DNA from: Streptomyces sp. I05A-00742
Lineage (GTDB): Bacteria > Actinomycetota > Actinomycetes > Streptomycetales > Streptomycetaceae
NCBI RefSeq assembly: GCF_013055795.1
Contig: NZ_JABETO010000009.1
Location: 126,961-190,960, forward strand
Length of the DNA: 64,000 nucleotides
Direction of reading: 5' to 3'
A program made the translations under genes and the position numbers. This document shows positions 53,401 through 60,515 of this stretch, one piece after another (the first letter of the stretch is position 1; every line of letters begins with the position of its first letter). The notes under the pieces were generated by a model. That model worked only from the letters and a program-made list of their open reading frames with translations, ran no database searches and was not told the origin of the DNA.

Positions 53401-53715
53401 TGGCCGGAACCGGAGTTCAAGCACGTCCTGGAACTCACCGCCGAGGTCTGCGAGAAGTACGAGTCGGGGACCATGACCGGCGACGAGGCCGCCGACGCCA
53501 TCTTCGCCGCGCTCGACCGCAGCGAAGGACTCAACCCCGTCTTCGGCTTCCGGGACGACGAGTCCACCCGGTTCATCTACCCGAGCACCGCGATGGTGGC
53601 CCGCTTCGTCCACTGGGCCGCCCGCAAGGGGCCCGCCGGCGAACTGCGCACCGTCAGCCGCTCACTGGCCACGGGCGCCGCGCGCTCCCTCCTCAAGGGC
53701 AGGAAACCGCTGTAG
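50488..53715 (+). CDS. Fused FAD oxygenase (UrdM/PgaM-like) and FAD-dependent halogenase
   Basis: A 1075-residue fusion read in one frame. Residues 1-490: class A flavin oxygenase (VVVGAGPVGLALAGELRLGG, VGCDGERSTV, LLAGDAAHRQLPVGGQAL), in the urdM position. A short basic linker (ARKARKARKGDVDDD) leads to residue 512, where a halogenase-like chain begins: G537-x-G-x-x-G542 FAD loop, GESMTPQ, K613 in RKQSFGF (the catalytic-lysine position) and W767-F-W-I-I-P772, the WxWxIP halogenase motif. Known UrdM/PgaM proteins carry a C-terminal SDR instead. An internal AGGAG and ATG at 52021 suggest that the halogenase can also be made alone. It probably oxidises and chlorinates the angucycline; halogenation rather than oxidation is inferred from the motif. 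Confidence 0.85.
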   Translation: MNTHATDVVVVGAGPVGLALAGELRLGGAEVTVLERLSAPTDESRASTLHARTMELLDQRGLLEPLGTPPHEPRGHFGGLPLDLTGQRSPYPGQWKVPQARVEALLAEWACALGADVRRAHEVCGLREAPEHIEIEATTPAGRTRLTAAYVVGCDGERSTVAELAGIAFAGQDARRELLRCDLTGAAVRDRRFERLPGGLAVAATRNGVTRIMFHEHGREPAARAGEPEFAEVAAAWSRLTGEDISGASPLWVNAFGDVSRQAVHYRRGRVLLAGDAAHRQLPVGGQALNLGLQDAANLGWKLAAEVTGRAPAGLLDTYHEERHPVGRRALAHIRAQTLLLLGGPEVDAVRTVVGELLGHRAVRDRLAGRAGGLDVRYGPDGGHPLLGTRLTPADVARATGTTGAAAPLRAGRGVLLDLSGDAGRRTALEALVAGWADRVEVVAAAAPPEEEPGAETVLLRPDGHVGWAGDRTADPRPGLERWFGGAGRATARKARKARKGDVDDDRRGGAMPSKIKEPGRPAQPGPVHHCDVVILGSGLAGSVSGAILARQGARVVLVDASQHPRFAIGESMTPQLVEWLHILKSRFDVPELGHLLNTRAVHRGIGPRHGRKQSFGFVHHEPGAEPDPEEATMFVIPRILTEASHLFRQETDQHYFNVAAKYGCVTRQNWRARDLDFDDDGVTVTGQNGEVFRARYLIDASGFRSPLAEKFGLRDDPCRFRHHSRSLFTHYIGVKPFDDVSHHPRSLRPPASWHGGTLHHMIERGWFWIIPFDNVEGSTNPMCSVGLTIDPRRYPKPTDMTPEEEFTSFLDRYPAVRRQFVGAKRVREWVSTDRLQYSSKKSIGHRWCLMSHAAGFIDPLFSRGLSNTFEVVYSLCTRIVDALRDDDWSEERFAYVEQLESGLLRHNDELVNSAFISFEHFRLWNAVFRVWGGWLTPGAMRLYDARARYEADGDERHLRRLERVADPGLWWPEPEFKHVLELTAEVCEKYESGTMTGDEAADAIFAALDRSEGLNPVFGFRDDESTRFIYPSTAMVARFVHWAARKGPAGELRTVSRSLATGAARSLLKGRKPL
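52006..52023 (+). promoter_or_regulatory. Internal ribosome site and ATG for free halogenase
   Basis: AGGAG (52006-52010) lies ten bases before the ATG at 52021, inside the fusion gene and exactly where the halogenase-like sequence starts. PgaM is known to make its C-terminal domain as a separate chain from an internal start, so a similar dual product is plausible here. Confidence 0.5.
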
Positions 53716-53737
53716 TACCCGGAAAGGAAGCAGACCC

Positions 53738-54316
53738 ATGCCGGAGAAGCTCACCCCGTGGGCGCGGGGCAGGCCGACACTGGAGGACACCAATGTGTTC
53801 ATCCGGTCGTTCACCCGCCTGAACGTCTACCTCTACTCGAAGCCGCCGTCGCGGACGGCGAAGAGGATCAACAGGGCCTTCATGACCCTGAACATCCAGC
53901 TCTACCGCAGGTCCGGGGGCAGGATCCTCGGCCGCTTCGGCCGCCTCGACGCCATGCTCATCACCACCACCGGACGCAGGACCGGCAAGGAGCGCACCAA
54001 CCCGGTCGGCTACGTCTACGACCGCGGCCGGTACATCGTCTGCGCCGCGCCCGGCCACTTCGACGTGCCGGGCGGGCCCACGGCGACCCAGCCGGCCTGG
54101 TACCTCAACCTGACGGCCGATCCCCGGGCCACGGCCGACATCGGGCCGGAGCGCCTGCCGGTGACCGCGCGGATCCTGGAGGGCGACGAACGGGAGCGGA
54201 TGTGGCGCCGGTTCACCGACGTCTTACCGTTCATGAACGAGTTCCAGAAGCGGGTACAGCACCGGCTGCCCGTCGTCGAGCTGACCCCCGACGACCTGAC
54301 ACCGCGTCCGCTGTGA
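53738..54316 (+). CDS. Deazaflavin (F420)-dependent reductase-like, DDN family
   Basis: A 192-residue split-barrel protein. LITTTGRRTGKERTNPVGYV and QPAWYLNLTADPRA are the DUF385/DDN (nitroreductase family deazaflavin-dependent oxidoreductase) landmarks; the latter helps bind F420. It could reduce a quinone or unsaturated intermediate with F420H2. GGAAAGG precedes the ATG. It is followed at once by an ABM gene, and a fused ABM-DDN paralogue occurs at 58558 in the opposite domain order. The F420 dependence is family knowledge, not proven here. Confidence 0.85.
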   Translation: MPEKLTPWARGRPTLEDTNVFIRSFTRLNVYLYSKPPSRTAKRINRAFMTLNIQLYRRSGGRILGRFGRLDAMLITTTGRRTGKERTNPVGYVYDRGRYIVCAAPGHFDVPGGPTATQPAWYLNLTADPRATADIGPERLPVTARILEGDERERMWRRFTDVLPFMNEFQKRVQHRLPVVELTPDDLTPRPL

Positions 54317-54347
54317 CCCCGTGCGACCGAAGGAAGGAAGAGACGCC

Positions 54348-54713
54348 GTGAAACTCCAGGACCATGACCCCACGACCCCCTTTCTCGCCCAGCTCCAGGA
54401 GCGGACGGGACCGGTCACCCTGGTCAACACCTTCGTCGTGCCGGAGGAGGCCGCGGAGCGGTTCGAGAAGACCTGGCGCGAGGACGCCGGGTTCATGAAG
54501 GCGCAGCCGGGGTTCATCTCCACACAGCTGTACCGGGGCACGGCCGGGAGCCGGCTGTGGCTGAACGTCGCCGTCTGGGAGTCGACCGACGCCCTCCGCG
54601 CGGCCTTCGGCAGGCCGGAGTTCCAGCAGGCCAGGGCGAAGTACTCCGACGCGATCACCGCCGCGCCGCACGTCTACACCAAGGTCGCAGTCGAGGGCAT
54701 CTGCGTGGCCTGA
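54348..54713 (+). CDS. ABM-domain monooxygenase
   Basis: A 121-residue antibiotic biosynthesis monooxygenase fold. Start is GTG 54348 after AGGAAGGAAG; the ORF extended to 54321 lacks a site. Shared blocks with the N-terminus of the protein at 58558 are DPTTP, AQL, TGPV, FMKxQPG, RGTAGSRL, WEST and a closing GIC. ABM enzymes oxidise anthrones to quinones without cofactor, or, in the JadG/GilOII/AlpJ group, open the angucycline B ring with reduced flavin. Which reaction applies is not decidable from sequence. Confidence 0.82.
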   Translation: MKLQDHDPTTPFLAQLQERTGPVTLVNTFVVPEEAAERFEKTWREDAGFMKAQPGFISTQLYRGTAGSRLWLNVAVWESTDALRAAFGRPEFQQARAKYSDAITAAPHVYTKVAVEGICVA

Positions 54714-54788
54714 ACAGGGGGTTGTGCCCGGTCCCCACCCCTCGCCAAGGTCGTACCCCCGTTCCGTCGGCAGTGAGGAGACGTTCCG

Positions 54789-55517
54789 ATGTCAACCCGG
54801 AGGGCAGCACTCGTCACCGGAAGCTCACGCGGCATCGGCCGGGCCGTGGCGGAACGGCTGGCCGCCGACGGCACGGACGTGGTGGTCAACTACCACGCCG
54901 ACCAGGAGGCGGCCGCGCGGGTCGTCGACGGGATCGCGAGGGGCGGGGGCCGGGCCGTCGCCGTACGGGCGGACGCCACGGACCCCGAGGAGCTCGGCGC
55001 CCTGTTCGACGCCGCCGAGCGGGCCTTCGGCGGTCTCGACGTCTTCGTCGGCAACGTCGGCGTCAGCCGTTTCGGCCCGCTGGCCCGGGCCACCGACGAG
55101 GACTTCGACCTGCACTTCACCGGCAACACCCGGGCGACGTTCCTGGCCCTGCGCGAGGCGGCCGGCCGGCTGCGGGACGGGGGCCGGATCGTCGTCGTCT
55201 CCACCGGCATCACCCGTACCCACCGACCCGGAGCGGGCGTCTACGCGGCCAGCAAGGCGGCGTGCGAGGCCATGACGCTGGTGCTCGCGCGGGAACTCGG
55301 GCCCCGGGGCATCACGGCCAACTGCGTGCTGCCGGGCCTCACCCGGGACACCGGCGCCCCGCTCACCCGCGAACTGACCGAGGAATACGTGTCGCAGACC
55401 CCGCTCGGCCGGCTGGGCGACCCCGGGGACGTCGCGGACGTCGTGGGATTCCTCGCCTCCGACGCGGCGCGCTGGGTGACCGGACAGATCGTCGGGGCCG
55501 GCGGCGGCCGCTTCTGA
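54789..55517 (+). CDS. Short-chain dehydrogenase/reductase (angucycline C-6 ketoreductase-like)
   Basis: A 242-residue SDR. NAD(P) loop TGSSRGIGRAV, NVGVS in place of NNAG, catalytic YAASKAA, and the family's IVVVSTGI serine strand. It resembles LanV and the reductase half of UrdM/PgaM, which set the C-6 oxidation state. Because the fusion gene upstream carries a halogenase where the reductase normally sits, this separate gene may supply that missing activity. GAGGAGACG precedes the ATG by a few bases. The 75-base gap to the ABM gene allows co-transcription. Confidence 0.88.
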   Translation: MSTRRAALVTGSSRGIGRAVAERLAADGTDVVVNYHADQEAAARVVDGIARGGGRAVAVRADATDPEELGALFDAAERAFGGLDVFVGNVGVSRFGPLARATDEDFDLHFTGNTRATFLALREAAGRLRDGGRIVVVSTGITRTHRPGAGVYAASKAACEAMTLVLARELGPRGITANCVLPGLTRDTGAPLTRELTEEYVSQTPLGRLGDPGDVADVVGFLASDAARWVTGQIVGAGGGRF

Positions 55518-55606
55518 GTGCCACACCCGCGCTGGATGTCACACCCGCGCCCGCCACACCACTCCTGGGATCGGACGGCCATATCTCGTGTTGAAGGGGA
55601 AGACTT

Positions 55607-57238
55607 GTGTTCCGGAAGTGGAAAGGCAATCCGTGGGCGATCCTGACGGCCCTGTGCCTCGGGTTCTTCATGACGCTGTTGGACCTCACCATCGTGAACG
55701 TCGCGATCCCGGACATCACCGATGACCTGGACACCTCGCTCGACGTGATGTTGTGGATCCTGAACGCCTACACGCTCGCGCTCGCCACACTGATCATCAC
55801 CGCCGGGCGCCTCGGCGACCTGCGGGGCAAGGGGAACCTCTTCCTCGTGGGCGTGGCGGTGTTCACCGCCGCCAGCCTCGCCTGCGGACTGGCCCAGAAC
55901 GTGGGCGAGCTCATCGCCTTCCGCGCGGTCCAGGGCGCGGGCGCGGCCATGCTCATCCCGCAAACCCTGTCGATCATCGCCGAGGTCTTCCCCAAGGAGC
56001 AGCGCGGCAAGGCGCTGGGCATCTGGGGCACGGTCGCGGGCGTCTCCGGCGCCGCCGGGCCGGGGCTCGGCGGGGTGATGGTCACCCACCTCGACTGGCG
56101 GTGGGTGTTCTACATCAATGTGCCGATCGGGCTCTTCGTGCTGGTGAGGGGCGCCTCCGTGATGCCGAAGGCCGGGCGGAGCGTCCGGCACCGCTTCGAC
56201 CTGCCGGGTGTCCTGCTCGCCTCCGTCGGGCTGTTCGGGCTCACCTACGCCCTCACCGAGGGCGAGCGGTACGACTGGAACGGCTGGATCTGGGGCGCGG
56301 TCGCGGCCTCCGTCGCCCTCCTGGCCGTCTTCCTCGGCTACGAGCGGGGGCGTCAGGACGCGGAGCCGCTGCTGCCGTTCACCCTCTTCCGCGACCGCAA
56401 CTTCTCCGTCGTCAACTTCGTCGGCGTCGCCGTGTCGTTCGGCGTCATCGCGATCCTCCTGCCGACCACGATCTACCTCCAGTCGGTGCTCGGCTACAGC
56501 GCCCAGAAGACCGGTCTGGTCCTCATCCCGCTGGCGCTCGGCTCCATGGTCACGGCCGGTCCCGCCGGGGTGCTCTCGGAGAAGTTCGGCGGGAAGTACG
56601 TCCTGACGGCCGGGCTGACCATGTTCGGCGCGGGGGTCACCTGGATCCTGTTCGCCGCCGACCCCGAGGGGAGCTGGGGGCCCATCGCCGGTGCCCAGTT
56701 CCTCGCCGGGCTCGGCGCCGGCTGCACCTTCGCCCCCATGGGCTCCGAGGTCGTCCGCAACGTCCCCGGGCGCCTCGTCGGCGCCGCCTCCGGCGTCAAC
56801 AACGCGCTGCGGCAGGTCGGTTCGGTGCTCGCGGCGACCATCGTCGGGGCGGTCCTCCAGGGGCAGCTCGTCTCCGCCCTCCGCGACCAGGCGGCGAAGC
56901 ACGCCTCCGCGCTGCCGGAGGAGTACCGCGCCGGCTTCGTGCGGGGCTTCGCCAAAGCCGGCGAACAGGGACTGAACGTGGGCACCGAGCAGACGACGCA
57001 GGTCCCCGCCGGAGTACCGGAGGACACCGCCCGCACCGTCGGCGAACTCTCCGCCAAGGTCTTCGGCAACGGCTTCGTCGACGCCCTGCAGCCCACCCTG
57101 TGGGTCTCGGCCGCGGTCCTGTTCGTCGGCGCCCTGACCTGCCTCCTGCTCAAGGGAGGACCCGCGCCGGCGGGCAGCGCGCACGGCCTCCCCGTGGGCG
57201 AGGAGGAAACCCCGCGGGGCGCGGCCGTCCACGGCTGA
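55607..57238 (+). CDS. DHA2-family MFS exporter of the polyketide cluster
   Basis: A 543-residue, 14-span exporter. DLTIVNVAIPDI is the span 1 D1 motif, GRLGDLRGKGNLF the A-motif region and AFRAVQGAGAAMLIPQ the span 4 antiporter motif; span 5 has GLGGVMVTHLDWRWVF. Its position inside the cluster marks it as the self-resistance pump for the product. It starts with GTG 55607, preceded by AAGGGGAAG. Confidence 0.92.
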   Translation: MFRKWKGNPWAILTALCLGFFMTLLDLTIVNVAIPDITDDLDTSLDVMLWILNAYTLALATLIITAGRLGDLRGKGNLFLVGVAVFTAASLACGLAQNVGELIAFRAVQGAGAAMLIPQTLSIIAEVFPKEQRGKALGIWGTVAGVSGAAGPGLGGVMVTHLDWRWVFYINVPIGLFVLVRGASVMPKAGRSVRHRFDLPGVLLASVGLFGLTYALTEGERYDWNGWIWGAVAASVALLAVFLGYERGRQDAEPLLPFTLFRDRNFSVVNFVGVAVSFGVIAILLPTTIYLQSVLGYSAQKTGLVLIPLALGSMVTAGPAGVLSEKFGGKYVLTAGLTMFGAGVTWILFAADPEGSWGPIAGAQFLAGLGAGCTFAPMGSEVVRNVPGRLVGAASGVNNALRQVGSVLAATIVGAVLQGQLVSALRDQAAKHASALPEEYRAGFVRGFAKAGEQGLNVGTEQTTQVPAGVPEDTARTVGELSAKVFGNGFVDALQPTLWVSAAVLFVGALTCLLLKGGPAPAGSAHGLPVGEEETPRGAAVHG

Positions 57239-57357
57239 CCGGCCGGAAGCCCGCGGGGGCCACCACCGCGTGCTCAGCCCGGGAGCGCTGCCGGGCGCGG
57301 CCGTCGTGGCTCCCACCCGGTGCGGGAGACCTACCAGACTTCGAGAAGGGGGCCGTC

Positions 57358-57837
57358 ATGACGGTGAGGCCGGAGAAGGTCGTCCACAGGGACGACGTGG
57401 AGCCGATCACCTGGGGCGGCGAGGAGTCCGCCCGGTTCCTGCTGCGCGCCGCCGACACCGGAGGCCTCTACTCGTACTACGAGGTCTCCGTACCCCCCGG
57501 CGAGGGTTCGCTGTACCACCTGCACCACCACATGGACGAGTCCTTCCATGTGACGGAAGGCGAGTTCGCGATCAAGGTCGGCGACCGGACCCACACGGCA
57601 CCCGCAGGGACCGTGGTGTTCGGCCCCCGGGGAGTGGCGCACTCGTTCCACAACACCGGCGAGGGAACGGGCCGGATGCTGTGCACCGCGACCCCCGGCG
57701 GCATCGAGGCCTTCTTCGAGGACCTCCGGGATCTCATCGCCTCGGACCCGCCACCGCGGTGGGCCAACCTGCACCAGCTCGCGGCCGTGCACGGAATCCT
57801 CGCCCACGCGCCCCGGGGCGCCACCGGCCCGCACTGA
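57358..57837 (+). CDS. Cupin-domain protein
   Basis: A 159-residue single cupin. Motif 1 is GSLYHLHHHMDESFHVTEGEF with the metal His-x-His and Glu; motif 2 is GVAHSFHNTG. Cluster cupins act as cyclases, oxygenases or stabilisers of reactive polyketides. ATG 57358 follows AGAAGGGGG. It is the last gene before a strong hairpin at 57851-57898. Exact reaction unknown. Confidence 0.85.
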   Translation: MTVRPEKVVHRDDVEPITWGGEESARFLLRAADTGGLYSYYEVSVPPGEGSLYHLHHHMDESFHVTEGEFAIKVGDRTHTAPAGTVVFGPRGVAHSFHNTGEGTGRMLCTATPGGIEAFFEDLRDLIASDPPPRWANLHQLAAVHGILAHAPRGATGPH

Positions 57838-57850
57838 CGACGCCACCGCC

Positions 57851-57898
57851 GCGCGCCGGCCGTCCGCCCCCCGACCGGGGACGGGCGGCCGGCGCGCC
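57851..57898 (+). terminator. Large GC hairpin between cupin and flavin reductase
   Basis: The sequence from GCGCGCCGGCCG at 57851 is mostly complementary to GGGGACGGGCGGCC-GGCGCGCC ending at 57898, around a short CCGACC loop. It follows the cupin stop by 14 bases and could split the tailoring operon or damp expression of the last two genes. Confidence 0.5.
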
Positions 57899-57949
57899 GT
57901 CGTCCGGGGCAGCGACCAGTTCAGACCCGCATCGGAAAGGCAGGGCACC

Positions 57950-58498
57950 ATGACACCCCGGGAGAACCCGGCCGTCCACCGGACCGGACCGGTCGAGGCG
58001 AGGATGCTGCGCACCGTCTGCGGCCTCTTCGTCACGGGCGTCACCGTGATCACCAGCGGCAGGGGGGACGCCGTCGGCGGAACGACGGTCAACTCCTTCA
58101 CCTCCGTCTCCCTCGACCCGCCGCTGGTCCTGTTCTGTCTGCACAAGCGGTCGCGGCTGCGGGCCGTGGTCGAGGACAGCGGGGCGTACGTCGTCAACTT
58201 CCTCGCCGGGCAGCAGGAATCGCTGGCACGGTCCTTCGCGGCCAGGGACACCAGCGCGATCCGGAGCGTGACCAGCCACCCGTCCATGACCGGGGTGCCG
58301 GTGCTGAGCGACGCCCTGGCCTTCCTCTCCTGCGAACTGGCCGACACCTTCGACGGCGGCGACCACGCCATCTTCCTCGGCCGGGTCGTCCAGCTGGGCG
58401 TGGACCGCGAGAACCAGGAACCCCTCATCTTCTTCCGCGGCGCGCTGGGCGCGCTGGAGGAGGAGCCCCGCGGCCTGGACCCGATCTTCGACGGATGA
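57950..58498 (+). CDS. NAD(P)H:flavin reductase
   Basis: A 182-residue flavin-reductase-like protein. MLRTVCGLFVTGVTVITSG and TTVNSFTSVSLDPPLVLFCL are the FMN/FAD-binding core, with SRLRAVVEDSGAYVVNFL and GDHAIFLGRV later. It should supply FADH2 to separate oxygenases and halogenases. GilH, JadY and FlsH are known partners in related clusters. Here the likely clients are the halogenase domain at 50488-53715 and the ABM enzymes. GGAAAGG precedes the ATG. Confidence 0.9.
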   Translation: MTPRENPAVHRTGPVEARMLRTVCGLFVTGVTVITSGRGDAVGGTTVNSFTSVSLDPPLVLFCLHKRSRLRAVVEDSGAYVVNFLAGQQESLARSFAARDTSAIRSVTSHPSMTGVPVLSDALAFLSCELADTFDGGDHAIFLGRVVQLGVDRENQEPLIFFRGALGALEEEPRGLDPIFDG

Positions 58499-58557
58499 CG
58501 GCCGGCGCCCGGCCCCGCAGAACGGACCACCGACCCCGGCAGGAGAGGAACAGAACC

Positions 58558-59355
58558 GTGGCCACACTGGAGAACCTGGACCCCACGACGCCGCTCCCCG
58601 CCCAGCTCCGGGAGAAGACCGGACCCGTCGTCCTGGCCGAGACCTTCCTGGTGCCGGCGGAACGCACCGAGGAGTTCCTCCGGCACTGGCGCGCCATGGC
58701 GGCGTTCATGAAGGAACAGCCGGGATGTCTCTCCCTCCGGATGCACCGCGGCACCGCGGGCAGCCGGCTGCTGATGAACATCGCCGCCTGGGAGTCCACC
58801 GAGGCGATCGCCCGCGCCCAGCAGGCCCCGGAGTTCGGACGGCTGGCCGCGGCGCTCCCCGACGACGTCGTCGTCCACCTCCACCTCTTCGAGAGGATCG
58901 CCGTCGACGGCATCTGCGACGCCGCGCCGGACGGACCAGGGCAGCGCGCCCGCCCACCCGCCGGCCGACGGCTCGCCCGGTTCAACCGCGCCTACGCCAA
59001 CCGCGTCGTCGGCCCCGTCCTCACCCGGATGCCGGGATTCGGCACCGTCCTCCACCGGGGCCGCACATCGGGACGGACCTACGGGACCCCCGTCAAGGTC
59101 TTCCGCTCCGGCGACCGCTACATCATGGCCCTGCCGTACGGACCGCGCTCGGACTGGGCGCGCAACGTGGTGGCCGCCCAGGGCTGCGAACTGGTCGTCC
59201 GGGGCCGCCGGGTGCGCCTCGCCGAGCCCCGGATCTACGTCGACAGGGAACAGGCCGGGATCCCCGTGCCCATCCGTGCCGTCCTGAGACGGCTCGGCTG
59301 CTTCGACTTCATCGAGCTGCGCCCGGCGGAACGTCGGGCGCACGCCGCCGAATGA
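58558..59355 (+). CDS. ABM-deazaflavin reductase fusion (JadG/AlpJ-like candidate)
   Basis: A 265-residue two-domain protein. Residues 1-121 are an ABM domain very like the stand-alone gene at 54348. Residues about 135-260 are a DDN/DUF385 domain: RGRTSGRTYGTPVKVF and PYGPRSDWARNVVAAQG. GTG 58558 has AGGAGAGG upstream; the ORF extends to 58495 without a site. The angucycline B-ring opening enzymes JadG, GilOII, AlpJ and FlsG are ABM-related, so a C-C cleavage role is a reasonable guess. It is the last plus-strand cluster gene before a sigma factor on the other strand. Confidence 0.8.
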   Translation: MATLENLDPTTPLPAQLREKTGPVVLAETFLVPAERTEEFLRHWRAMAAFMKEQPGCLSLRMHRGTAGSRLLMNIAAWESTEAIARAQQAPEFGRLAAALPDDVVVHLHLFERIAVDGICDAAPDGPGQRARPPAGRRLARFNRAYANRVVGPVLTRMPGFGTVLHRGRTSGRTYGTPVKVFRSGDRYIMALPYGPRSDWARNVVAAQGCELVVRGRRVRLAEPRIYVDREQAGIPVPIRAVLRRLGCFDFIELRPAERRAHAAE

Positions 59356-59358
59356 CCG

Positions 59359-60342
59359 TCACTCCGGGCCGGGCGTCTCCGGTTCCCCCTCCGCGCGGGG
59401 GATCCGGGACAGCTTGTCGGGGTTGGTGACGGCGTAGATGCCGCGCACCCGGTCGCCCCGCGTGCTGAGGTCGAGGACGAGGACGACGAAGGGGGAGTCC
59501 TCCGAGAACACCACGGCGGCCGGGTCGCCGTTGACCGCGCGGTAGCGGACGTCCAGGTCGCCGGGGCGGCGGTCGGCGTACCCGGCGAGGAGCCGTACGA
59601 CCTTGTCGCGCCCGGTGACCGGCCGCAGCCCGGCGGCCCGCACCTTGCCCCCGCCGTCCGTCCACATGGTGACGTCCGGCGCCAGGATCTCCAGCAGACC
59701 GGAGAGGTCGCCGCCGAGCGCGGCGGCCAGGAACCGCTCGGTGACCTGCCGCTGGACCTGCGGGTCGGCCTGGAAGCGCGGGCGCCGGGCGTGGACGTGC
59801 TCGCGGGCGCGGTGCGCCAGCTGCCGCACGGCGGAGGGGGAGCGGTCGAGGATGGCCGCGATCTCGGTGTGGGCGTACCCGAACACCTCGTGGAGGACGA
59901 AGACGGCCCGCTCCAGCGGGCTGAGCGTCTCCAGGATCACCAGCAGCGCCATGGACACGGACTCGGTCCGCAGCGCCCGGTCCGCCGCGTCCACGGTCTC
60001 CGCCGACTCCGGCGCGTGGGTGAGCAGCGGCTCCGGCAGCCACGCGCCGACATAGGTCTCCCGGCGGTGGGTGAGCGTCGCCTGCCGGGCCAGCGCCTGA
60101 TTGACCGCGATCCGCACCAAGTAGGCGCGGGGGTTGTCTATCGCCTCGGCCTCCGCCTTGCGGCTCCGCCGTTCCCACGCCAGCCAGGTCTCCTGGAGCA
60201 CGTCCTCGGTGTCGGAGACGCTGCCGAGCATGTTGTAGACGATCGAGAACAGCAACTCCCGGTAGCCGACGAACGTTTCGGTCGTCTGGTCTGCCGCGGG
60301 GGCGCCGAAGCCGGCGGCTCCGGACGTCGGCCTGTCGGACAT
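59359..60342 (-). CDS. ECF41-type sigma factor with SnoaL-like C-terminal domain
   Basis: A 327-residue sigma factor. Sigma-2 is about residues 25-90 (YRELLFSIVYNMLGSVSDTE, then QETWLAWERR) and sigma-4 about 125-180 (SPLERAVFVLHEVFGYAHTEIA). A SnoaL-like extension follows. The signature motifs WLPEP, DGGGK and NPDKL are those of the ECF41 group, in which the extension, not an anti-sigma protein, controls activity. GGAGGT precedes the ATG. It ends four bases from the ABM-DDN stop and is divergent from a hemerythrin-like gene. Confidence 0.92.
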   Translation of the reverse strand: MSDRPTSGAAGFGAPAADQTTETFVGYRELLFSIVYNMLGSVSDTEDVLQETWLAWERRSRKAEAEAIDNPRAYLVRIAVNQALARQATLTHRRETYVGAWLPEPLLTHAPESAETVDAADRALRTESVSMALLVILETLSPLERAVFVLHEVFGYAHTEIAAILDRSPSAVRQLAHRAREHVHARRPRFQADPQVQRQVTERFLAAALGGDLSGLLEILAPDVTMWTDGGGKVRAAGLRPVTGRDKVVRLLAGYADRRPGDLDVRYRAVNGDPAAVVFSEDSPFVVLVLDLSTRGDRVRGIYAVTNPDKLSRIPRAEGEPETPGPE

Positions 60343-60395
60343 GCGCGGACCTCCCGTGTGACGCGTTCACCGACTGGGATGCCGTCCGCCGCCCC

Positions 60396-60458
60396 GGATG
60401 TGACATCCCCGCGGGAACTGTGGCGTGCGTCACAGACCCGCCCGGCCATGTCACATCC
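60396..60458. promoter_or_regulatory. Paired ATGTsACATCC palindromes between sigma factor and hemerythrin
   Basis: GGATGTGACATCC (60396-60408) is a perfect 6-1-6 palindrome; ATGTCACATCC (60448-60458) repeats it. The two present TGTCACA in opposite directions, on the minus strand at 60405-60399 and on the plus strand at 60449-60455, which matches the ECF41 -35 element. No CGTC -10 element was found at a suitable spacing for either, so a palindrome-binding regulator is an equal possibility. Confidence 0.55.
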
Positions 60459-60515
60459 GTCCGTGTCCCACCCCTCATCCCCATGACGAACGTGCGACGA
60501 AAGGCACTCCACACC

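Noticed and set aside
52021..53715. Halogenase as a fully separate gene
   Set aside because: No stop codon separates it from the oxygenase, so I annotated one fusion and listed the internal start as a second possible product.
49476..53822. A 1448-residue open frame across the polyketide genes
   Set aside because: It is the +1 shadow of the aromatase and fusion genes, almost entirely Arg/Gly/Pro, with no domain sense.
60399..60455. Complete ECF41 promoters
   Set aside because: TGTCACA -35-like elements are present in both directions, but no CGTC -10 element occurs at a suitable spacing; kept only as a regulatory site.
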